Positions 1 through 6,973 of a stretch of DNA of 11,367 nucleotides are shown in pieces. Source of the DNA: Melampsora larici-populina 98AG31 (taxonomy: Eukaryota > Basidiomycota > Pucciniomycetes > Pucciniales > Melampsoraceae); NCBI RefSeq assembly GCF_000204055.1, contig NW_006768917.1, forward strand, positions 51,052-62,418, written 5' to 3'. The position numbers and the translations under genes are program-made. The notes below the pieces were generated by a model, which had not been told where the DNA came from, did not search any database, and was given only the letters and a program-made list of their open reading frames with translations. Within the stretch, counting starts at the first letter, position 1. Every line of letters begins with the position of its first letter.

Positions 1-305
1 ATTGCACATAGCGATAGGGTAACAAGACGTGCTTTGAGTGGAAACTCAGCTGCTTAGAAGCTGCTTCCAGATTGCATAAGGACAGCATCCAAACGTCATG
101 AGCTTAGGATGAAAGAAACAAAAATGAATTGGGGAAACATCAACTCGTTTTTTCATCAGCTCCTTCTTTGGCACCAAGTCCGCTGAGATATGTAAGTCTG
201 GACAAATTCATTCGAATAACGAGTGGTCATTCACAACTCAATGTCTGTTTCAACAGGCTAGAGTTCGATGATGATCTTCTTGATGTCTACTAGTCGGTGA
301 AGTCG
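1..305. other. Left-edge intergenic DNA, nothing recognised
   Basis: I see no convincing coding sequence, RNA gene or repeat in this stretch. All frames are interrupted and no splice-linked exons could be built. The left edge of a gene lying outside the window cannot be excluded. Confidence 0.4.
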
Positions 306-825
306 CTAGCCCTTGAGCGCACCAGACCACCCACGACCATGCTCTAGCAAGTTGCTGAGGCCGAAACAGCTCCGAGCGGTTTGAAGAATTTGATTCAGCG
401 AGTGACAAATCACTCTCTGTGTATCTTGACGGTTCTGAGTGCTTACTATCCACAGCCCAAGTGGAACTAGGCTCTTGGTCTCGATTGATTGCTTCATGTA
501 CTTCACGGCATCAGGTGGTTTTTGATCGTGAATGTGTAGGTGATTGCGGAGAGCACTCGGCGCTAGCATTTGAAATAAGCTCATGTGCCTTTCAGAAAGG
601 TGCCCTGCTGGTCCTCCGGCAGAGAGGTAAGGCCCGGCGGCAAAAGTGTGTAGCCGATATACAAGTCCCCTTCGGCAACAAAATCATTGAAGGTCTTTCA
701 CACTGAAGCAGTGCAGTCTCACTCGCCATATATATTGGAATGGCTATAGACGAGGACCAAAGCCTGACTTGACCTATTTTGTCACTTGGTTCATTAGGAA
801 TTAGTTTGACTCCTGTGGAGTTCAT
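306..825 (-). pseudogene. Possible degraded coding remnant, unrecognised
   Basis: Three overlapping open stretches on the minus strand cover this block and are less AT-rich than the surroundings: one from 825 to 592, one from 697 to 581 and one from 584 to 306. The 697-581 stretch has a protein-like composition (it contains GDLYIGYTLLPPGLTSLPED) and ends in a TGA that overlaps the ATG at 584 in another frame. This would fit an old coding region broken by a frameshift, or two exons with an unseen intron. I do not recognise the family. Several frames are open at once here because the base composition is higher in GC, so chance is a serious alternative. I cannot say which frame, if any, was used. 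Confidence 0.2.
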
Positions 826-1188
826 GGCCTAACACTTTTGCAAACACTGTTGAAGTAGCGTTGGGCAATGACCAGCAAACAATCTCATTGCAAATCATCC
901 AGAAAGGTGGTCGCAGGAGAAGGGGAGATGCAGCGGTTTAGGTCGACAATAGATAGGGTAGCTGACAGGGGATCCCTGTTGGTGCACAGCAAGCTGCACA
1001 CTGCATAATGATTTTCCAAAGAGGGTGCACATACTGGACTGGAGGGGGGGACATCCCATCTGGTTAATAAATACAACCACACCATAAAAATGATGGTAAA
1101 AGCAGGCTAAGGCAATCCAACCGCAAAGATCACTGGAGCCTCGAGGACTTCCATAGAGTGGACGGGGATGGGGATGTGGTACTATAAA

Positions 1189-1206
1189 GGAACTCTGCAG
1201 AGTTCC
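1189..1206. repeat. 18-bp perfect palindrome
   Basis: The 18 bases ggaactctgcagagttcc equal their own reverse complement, and the symmetry stops at both outer bases. There is no loop, so this could be a site for a dimeric DNA-binding protein or the trace of an element end. It lies 3 bases after a TATAAA-like run (actataaagg) but no gene follows it. Function unknown. Confidence 0.75.
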
Positions 1207-1609
1207 ATAGCCTGCAGTGACATCCGCATTGAGTATTGAACCAAATGAATGTAAAAATTCTGAGTGGTCTGAGCTGACACTGAGGCAAAGTTAGGACTCA
1301 GTCTCAGACTTGCAGACCTGGAGTGAAATTTGAGATGAACTCTTTCAAATTTGATTGAGCATTGTTATTTGTCATCCATTTGGCTTTAAACCTGGAAAAC
1401 TGGGCAAAATCTTGACTAACTGCACACTTTTTTCATTCAATTTTGATTCAAAAAATCAAGTGGTCACTGCCTGCTGGTGAATTGATATTGAAGCCAACAA
1501 CCTTTTTTAAATATTTTTTGATGAAAAATAGTTGATAAACCTGAGTGGGTGGGTAGATAAGATGCAAGGGCTAGTAAGGGTGTTCCACAACGTATGGTAA
1601 ATTGCTACA

Positions 1610-1648
1610 TGAGGAGTAGGATGTCTACACCTTGCATCCTACTCCTCA
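1610..1648. repeat. Hairpin with 14-bp perfect stem and bulged extension
   Basis: Arms 1610-1623 (tgaggagtaggatg) and 1635-1648 are exact reverse complements separated by 11 bases. Outside the stem, pairing resumes after a 7-base bulge on the right side (catga against tcatg). A second, longer-range inverted pair, gatgcaagg at 1561 and ccttgcatc at 1630, overlaps it, and gtctacac occurs directly repeated at 1623 and 1660. The nesting suggests the remains of a small foldback element rather than a transcription terminator. No gene is nearby. Confidence 0.6.
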
Positions 1649-1912
1649 GGGCTCATGAAGTCTACACGGTGCAGTACAGGCATAAGGCTTAGAATCTGGG
1701 TGGGATTGCAATTCGGGATTGGTATACCACATATAGGTTTTGTTTTGAATTTAGGTTGGATTTTAATTGGTTTGGTGAGGTTTCTTTTTTTTGGTAAGTC
1801 TACAGTTTTGAGAGGAATTTGTGTGGATTCATAGTACTTAAAAGATATTTGATGAGTGGGTGGAAGGTGTATACGGAAATTCGATGGTTGGTTTGAGAAA
1901 ACTTGTTCATTG

Positions 1913-1936
1913 GTGTGACTGTGTGACCGTGTGACG
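1913..1936. repeat. Short tandem repeat, three 8-bp units
   Basis: gtgtgact, gtgtgacc and gtgtgacg follow each other directly and differ only in the last base. This is a minisatellite-like run in non-coding DNA with no visible function. Confidence 0.7.
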
Positions 1937-2837
1937 AATGTGGAAACGATTTCGATTCAATTGAAGGCTTGATCATGAACCTCTGCTTGAACAGTAAGGT
2001 TTGGGTACAAAAATGGAAATCATTTGTTTTGATTTTTTTTGCAAGGTACAAAATGCTCAACTTCAACCTTGAAGTTTAAATCAGTTCTGGTTTATAAAAT
2101 AAAAAGTGTATCCTAATGTATTAGCTTATTCTTTGAGAACCATTTATTTACATAGTTTGTTCAACTTTTCATTTTGTGTTTCTTTGTTTACTTTACATAC
2201 TGGAAATTTGAAATAAAGATGATGATAAAACGTCATGAGAGAAGATATGTCACCTATTTTCATGGAATGAGTGAGTTGGCCTGCTTTTGGATTTGTTTTG
2301 GGAACTTTTGAGCAGTTCCATTAATTATAAACATCAAGAACCGAAACATGTCCACATTGTTAATGCAAGTCGAGCACATTATCTATGTGAGCTTATCCAT
2401 ACATTGCCACGGACAGTCTTTTTCCCGGTTGACTGCGAATACGAACAGTGCTGCTGGCTATAAGCTTAAGTCATCTTTTGCTTTTGCTTGAAGGACTTTG
2501 CTTTTTAATTTTTCCTAGCATTTCTTTGCTGATCTCACGGGTGGAAAATCGATAAGTGAAGCCGATATTCTCAGCGGTTCATAATTCCTTTGTCTCAGCA
2601 CAAAATGTTGACTGTCTGAAGTGTGATGGATGAGCTTTACATCACTTTATCTTGGTTTCACATGCCTTGAAATAATGATAATTCAAAATTTCAAAAGCTT
2701 CTAGAAATGAAGCTGAAGACGGTAAACAAACAGCCGGTAGATGAAGCAATAGCTCAGCTCGAGTTTGCTTTCTCGTTTTCTTTCGTCAATAGTCTCACCG
2801 CGAGGTGTTGGGATCAGCTTGGGCTCGAATCTATGAG

Positions 2838-2845
2838 TATATAAA
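2838..2845 (+). promoter_or_regulatory. TATA box of the zinc-finger gene
   Basis: TATATAAA starts 170 nt before the ATG at 3008. Fungal transcription commonly begins some tens of bases downstream of such a box, which would put the start near 2870. The leader from there to 3007 is CA-rich and contains no ATG, so the codon at 3008 would be the first AUG of the message. The ATGs at 2854 and 2861 lie between the box and the inferred start. A small palindrome, gacaag-t-cttgtc (2878-2890), sits close to the inferred start. Confidence 0.6.
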
Positions 2846-3007
2846 GACGGCAAGATGACGATGGGATTTGTTCTTCAGACAAGTCTTGTCCCAGCGCAAT
2901 CTCCAGCACGTTCACAACGTTCAACGCTCATAACGCAAATCCAAAACAGAAACCTCAAGATAAATCCACCTGCAAACCTTTTGACGCTCTAAACACTTAA
3001 TACCAAC

Positions 3008-4186
3008 ATGCACAACACGACTTTCAACGCGGCAGGTTCCGCTTCAGGTACGCAAGAGACATTGGCAACTGTCCAGGCTGACAAGTTTTCTGATTCGTCC
3101 GATGCTACCGGTGAGGATGGACTGTGGGGCTCTGAAGATGGTGACAACGTTGAGGGGAGGGATCAAGATGCTAGTGCTTCCTTTCAGTCAGTAGCTTTGG
3201 CGTTGCCCACCCGCTCTGCCCCTCCACTTGCTCTACCGGGTCGCAACGTTATTCCACTCCCGGCAAGAGCCACGCCAACAACAGACATTCCAGTTCATCC
3301 CACTCACAATCCCTCACAATCACAATTTACTCACGATCTACAATCTGACTTTATCCCGCCGGTAGAAAATGCCGACTTAATCATCCCTGATATCCCAGTG
3401 CCGTCTTCCAGCCAATATCAAAGCCATCCAGACCGAACATTCTTCGACTACAGTACTCCATTCTACAACGCATCCAACGACATTCCCTTTCCGCAACGAC
3501 AACAGCAGGAACACGTCATAGACCCCGCGCTGCTGTCTTCAAATCTCACTGGGGCTGGTTCCCTGGATTGGTTCTACGAACTTCCCACCTCTAACTACAT
3601 CAACCCTACAGCGGCACCAAGCGAAGATATTCCTGTACCACCCCTGAGCTTTTACCAAGAGCCACCACAGTTCATCAACCCCGCACACCTATTGTTGAAT
3701 CCAAATGGGGCTGGTTCCCCGAACTGGCCTGTCCCAGGAGCTGGACCTCCTGTCGCCTCTACCTCTCAACTGCCTGCTACGTCTTCCTCCCGTAAGCGCG
3801 GTCGAAAGGCCTCGGAAACCGGACAGGAACCTCAAGCCAAGAAAGGTCGACAAAGAGATCCTGCCAACCCCAAGATGACAAAAGCCCCTTGTCCTTGGCC
3901 CGGTTGTGGGAAGATGATCGTAATAAAAAATATGCAGCGGCACATCGACGGGTTGCATCTTGGTAAGAAGAAAGTCCAATGTCGGTATCCGGATTGTAGG
4001 AAGATACTAGCATGGGAAGGTGATCGTACTAGACACTATAGAACTGTACATCGCGGCCAACCACCGCCACCTGATAAGTCACCTTCCCCTGAAGGCACGC
4101 CTCATCTGGATGGCCCACCTGCTCCCCAAGGTCCACCACCACCACCACCACCACCCCCGGGGGCGAGCGGGATTGCTGCATGCTAA
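3008..4186 (+). CDS. C2H2 zinc-finger protein, probable nuclear DNA-binding protein
   Basis: This single-exon gene encodes 392 residues. The N-terminal two thirds are low-complexity (Ser, Pro, Gln, Asn), as expected of an activation or disordered region. DIPxP motifs occur near residues 128, 158 and 207, and a module with consensus I-D/N-P-A-x-L-L...N-x-x-GAGS-x-x-W occurs twice, at 171-188 and 223-240, suggesting internal duplication. A basic stretch at 262-283 (RKRGRK...KKGRQR) resembles a bipartite nuclear signal. Two fingers follow: C295-C300-H312-H317 and C325-C330-H343-H348, both with C-x4-C spacing and H-x4-H ends. The tail is proline-rich with nine consecutive prolines at 376-384. The start is supported by the ATG-free leader and the upstream TATA box. 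The finger family is known to bind nucleic acid; the role as a transcription factor is inference, the target is unknown, and I do not recognise an orthologue. Its codons are more GC-rich than the flanks, which argues for a maintained gene. Confidence 0.87.
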   Translation: MHNTTFNAAGSASGTQETLATVQADKFSDSSDATGEDGLWGSEDGDNVEGRDQDASASFQSVALALPTRSAPPLALPGRNVIPLPARATPTTDIPVHPTHNPSQSQFTHDLQSDFIPPVENADLIIPDIPVPSSSQYQSHPDRTFFDYSTPFYNASNDIPFPQRQQQEHVIDPALLSSNLTGAGSLDWFYELPTSNYINPTAAPSEDIPVPPLSFYQEPPQFINPAHLLLNPNGAGSPNWPVPGAGPPVASTSQLPATSSSRKRGRKASETGQEPQAKKGRQRDPANPKMTKAPCPWPGCGKMIVIKNMQRHIDGLHLGKKKVQCRYPDCRKILAWEGDRTRHYRTVHRGQPPPPDKSPSPEGTPHLDGPPAPQGPPPPPPPPPGASGIAAC

Positions 4187-4254
4187 AAAATCGATAAGTG
4201 TTTCTTTAAAAATTAGTTATGAAAGTTGAATTTCCTGTGAACATCTTGATGATT

Positions 4255-4262
4255 TGTAAATA
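4255..4262 (+). promoter_or_regulatory. PUF-type RNA element in the 3' UTR
   Basis: TGTAAATA lies 69 nt after the stop codon of the zinc-finger gene. The RNA form UGUAAAUA matches the UGUANAUA core recognised by Pumilio/PUF proteins, which control stability or translation of messages. The match is exact, but an 8-mer in AT-rich DNA may occur by chance. Confidence 0.3.
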
Positions 4263-4342
4263 TTTATCTTATCTGGTTTCTAATTTGTTTTTCTTTTCTT
4301 TTTTTGGATTTTGCGCTATTGAGAATACAAGACAAGAACTTG

Positions 4343-4348
4343 AATAAA
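4343..4348 (+). terminator. Candidate polyadenylation signal of the zinc-finger gene
   Basis: AATAAA occurs 157 nt after the stop codon, preceded by T-rich runs at 4279-4306. It is the clearest signal before the tandem repeat begins at 4351. Fungal poly(A) signals are loose, so the true 3' end may differ. Confidence 0.35.
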
Positions 4349-4350
4349 AA

Positions 4351-5030
4351 AAAACCATTCAAAGTTGAGCTTTGAGAGTGATCGTGAGTCAAATGAATTA
4401 CTTTTAGTATACTATAACCTAAGCCTTGACTCTTCTGTTCTTGATTTTATTTAGATGAATCTTTTTTTGTGGAACCTCGAGCTGGAAATCAACCCGATCC
4501 GCTTGGAAGTTGGTTGTTTTGAACGGCGAGTCAATTTTCAATCAATATCGTAATATCACAAGAATCTTCATACTGATTAGAATTGTTTCCTTCCAAGCTG
4601 TTTCTTGTAGTATTCACCTCATTATGGTAAGACTCGAATTGACCATTAGGAATGACTAGAGAAGTTGTGATATTACGATATTGGGATATTATGATATTTT
4701 ACAAACAAAACCATTCAAAGTAAAACTGAGCTTTGAGCGTGATGGTGAGTCAATTAAATCCATTCTTTTAGTATAACCTAAGCCTTGACTTTTTTATTCT
4801 TGAGTTTATTTAAATCAATGTTTTTTTGTGGAATCTCGAGCTGGAAATCAATCCGACCTGGAAATTAGTTGATTTGAACGGCAAGTCAATTTTCAATTAT
4901 TATCTTAATATCACAATAATCTTCATACTGATTAAAATTGTTTCTTTCCAAGCTACTTATGGTAGTATCCACTTCATTAAGACTCAAAATGATCATTATC
5001 AGTAACTAGGAAATTGTGATATTATGATAT
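4351..5030. repeat. Two tandem copies of a ~355-bp AT-rich unit
   Basis: Copy A runs 4351-4706 and copy B 4707-5030. Both begin aaaaccattcaaag and share many blocks in the same order: cctaagccttgac (4418 and 4777), gctggaaatcaa (4481 and 4840), cttcatactgatta (4566 and 4921) and a final ttgtgatatta(c/t)gatat. The offset is 355-359 bases. By eye most positions agree, with scattered substitutions and small gaps, so the duplication is not recent. Neither copy has an open frame of note. The unit lies just behind the 3' end of the zinc-finger gene and could be a duplicated non-autonomous element or a local minisatellite. Confidence 0.85.
4543..4683. repeat. 19-bp perfect inverted repeat around 103 bp (MITE-like)
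   Basis: The arms caatatcgtaatatcacaa (4543-4561) and ttgtgatattacgatattg (4665-4683) are exact reverse complements. The second tandem copy has matching arms, but they have decayed (a 10-bp core, atatcacaat/attgtgatat, remains). A ~140-bp AT-rich interval with terminal inverted repeats fits a miniature inverted-repeat element, though no clean target duplication is visible. Confidence 0.6.
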
Positions 5031-5860
5031 AGCAGATATTTGATTCATAACATCAGAATAACCACCACCACCAAAGATTCAAATCAAAACAACCATGATA
5101 CAAGGGTATGAAACTCTGGTTTCTTCATGACCAAAGTATTCACCAAAAAAACAGAACCCAATAGGTAGAAGGATTTCTTTGGCGCATCTCTCTGGATTCG
5201 GGAGTCTTTCATCTGTCGAGCAGAAGATGTCTGTTCACAAAACTATTTCTCTATGCTGTGATGTCAAAATAAAAATTGGCAAAAGAGTTTTAAATAGCCC
5301 AACGTGATGTTGAGTAGGTAGCAAGAAATAAATCCCCTTCAATAATTTCATTTTTTGTTGGTGTTGTAGTACGCGTGTAAATGAAGCTCTGAAATGGGTA
5401 AAGAAATCATACATCAAACTTGTACTGGAGTGGACTGGTACAGTTACTGCAAGTCACACTTGATTGATTTGAGATCATGGTACTTTAGTCAGATCCAAAA
5501 ATCACAACAAAGCCTGAGGGAAGTTATCAGAATGATTGTATGTCAGAATCAAACATAAACAACCCCATCTAAAGCCATACTTGTATACAGGCATAACCCG
5601 CCTATAAACATAGGTTTTTGGATCTCCCAAAGTGGCCTTTGCCTGCAACAAGCTCCCCTGTAAAGATATAACCTGTCTACACCCATGGAAATTCCTTTCC
5701 TCCAAGCAGTTATGATGTAGAGGGGGTTGACTGTACTTCCAGGTTTATGTAGGAACCAGCTGATCTGACACTTGATATGTATGTATGATTGGGTGTGTGA
5801 GTGAGTTTATCCAACATCATGTATTTGTCATGTATATCCTCTTCTCTGGTCTCTTGAAAT
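5031..5860. other. Intergenic DNA, nothing recognised
   Basis: No gene, RNA or larger repeat could be supported here. A short (ACC)4 run sits at 5061-5072. The minus-strand open stretches at 5235-5417 and 5502-5705 show no domain-like content. If the element at 6028 was once complete, its reverse transcriptase should lie in this direction, but I found no such motif in any frame I read. Confidence 0.5.
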
Positions 5861-5988
5861 TGTACAAGCAGACACAAGAAAGATATGTCACCCTTGGGGC
5901 CAAAACATTGCTATAGCATATGTAATACACCCAAGTGAAGCCAGTCTGGCCCCAAGGGTGACATATCTTTTCTATGTCTACTTGTACA
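5861..5988. repeat. 128-bp foldback element with 42-bp arms
   Basis: The left arm 5861-5902 and right arm 5947-5988 pair over 42 positions with four mismatches. The inner 24 positions, from aaagatatgtcaccc through ttggggcca, are perfect. The loop is 44 bases. Both outer ends read tgtacaag inward, and pairing stops abruptly beyond them. This looks like a foldback MITE. A transcript would form a long hairpin of the kind processed to small RNAs, but no evidence of transcription is visible. It lies 39 bp before the RNase H remnant and may have inserted into that element. Confidence 0.8.
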
Positions 5989-6027
5989 TGTATATTGGTT
6001 TTTTCCCTTAATAAACTATGTTATATG

Positions 6028-6504
6028 TACTTTGGACTAGGTGGAGGTGGCCCAGTTGGCATGGACCCATTTGGAATTTTGTGGGTGGGTGATGCTTCTA
6101 CCTCATATGGGATAGGTGTTTTGGTTGGTACAGTGTGGACTTAATTCAAAATGACAAATGAATGGAAAGAAGAAGATGATGATCACAAACACATCAATTA
6201 CCTATTGACATTCTCAATCAGAATTGGATTCTTGATGGTAGTTGGCCTGAACAACAGACCTTGTTAGAGCTTAATTGTTTGGACAAACAATACTACAGCA
6301 CAAGCGGCTCTGACCAATGGGAAATTGACAAACAAAGTGATTGACAAAGAATGGAAGATCATCCAAGGACTCATGATCTATCACCCAATTGAAACACATG
6401 CTAAAAGAGTGACTTTGGATGATAACAACACAGAAAAATTCTCAAGAGGCATCCAAGGGGACTGTTTGGAAAAAAGATTGCTTTCCATTGAGCCTGCCTC
6501 ATGA
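6028..6504 (+). pseudogene. RNase H-like domain remnant
   Basis: Read in one frame, this block gives WVGDASTSYGIGVLVG (Asp codon at 6091), the form of the first catalytic strand of retroelement RNase H. It is followed by SIRIGFLMVVGL, then VWTNNTTAQAAL, VIDKEWKIIQ and a closing RVTLDDNNTEKFSRG, which matches the family's N-x-A-D-x-L-S-R-G end. Stops interrupt it at 6142 (TAA), 6265 (TAG) and 6502 (TGA). Of the four acidic residues expected, only the first is intact. The Glu position near 6205 reads Leu, the Asp of the TDN-type motif at 6286 is Asn, and the last Asp at 6433 is Glu. The identification rests on motif memory of the family, not on an alignment. The domain would degrade RNA in RNA/DNA hybrids during reverse transcription; this copy cannot work. 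Confidence 0.7.
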
Positions 6505-6973
6505 TTTGCAGAAATTTTTTGTTCATTCAGCTGTAACCTTCAATAGACATAGTGAAGGATAATACTTTGATTTTTGTTGTATCTGTATCTCTGTCATATG
6601 TTTGTATTTTCACATGAAAAGGTGAATTACATTTGGTTGAAGACAAAATTACCCAATGACAACATTGGCTGGTTTGTTAATGAAGTGAAAATTTGATGGA
6701 GACCACTGTTGCTTTGGTGTTGAATGGAAATAGACATGGCAAGAGGCTTATGCTTCAGGTACCAGATGATTAATTGTGGTTTGTCTGATCCAAACTCAGA
6801 TCTGGTTGAATCATTCTTCATTCAATCAAGTCTCAATATCCAGAGGAGAAACATGAATTACAGCCTTCCAACTAAGGTAAGTAAGCTGTGAAATTGACAA
6901 TCTGGGTTCTCCAGACTAACTCGGAATCTCCGGGGTAGCATGACAGAAGCACTTTCACTTCATTGTTTTACAG

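Larger units (their letters stand above)
826..2830. other. AT-rich intergenic region with small repeats
   Basis: About 2 kb without a supportable gene. The short open stretches at 885-1085 and 1800-2066 on the minus strand have no domain-like content. The region does contain a palindrome (1189-1206), a hairpin (1610-1648) and a short tandem repeat (1913-1936), listed separately. Its right part, roughly 2400-2830, is presumably the upstream regulatory region of the zinc-finger gene, but I could not identify individual factor sites. Confidence 0.6.

Noticed and set aside
3689..4013. Two minus-strand open stretches under the zinc-finger gene
   Set aside because: They are shadows of the plus-strand zinc-finger coding sequence and have no domain content.
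4351..5030. CRISPR-like array
   Set aside because: Only two long diverged units are present, without short regular repeats and spacers.
5861..5988. Rho-independent-like terminator
   Set aside because: The arms are far too long, the loop is 44 bases and the context is a fungal nuclear genome; a foldback element fits better.
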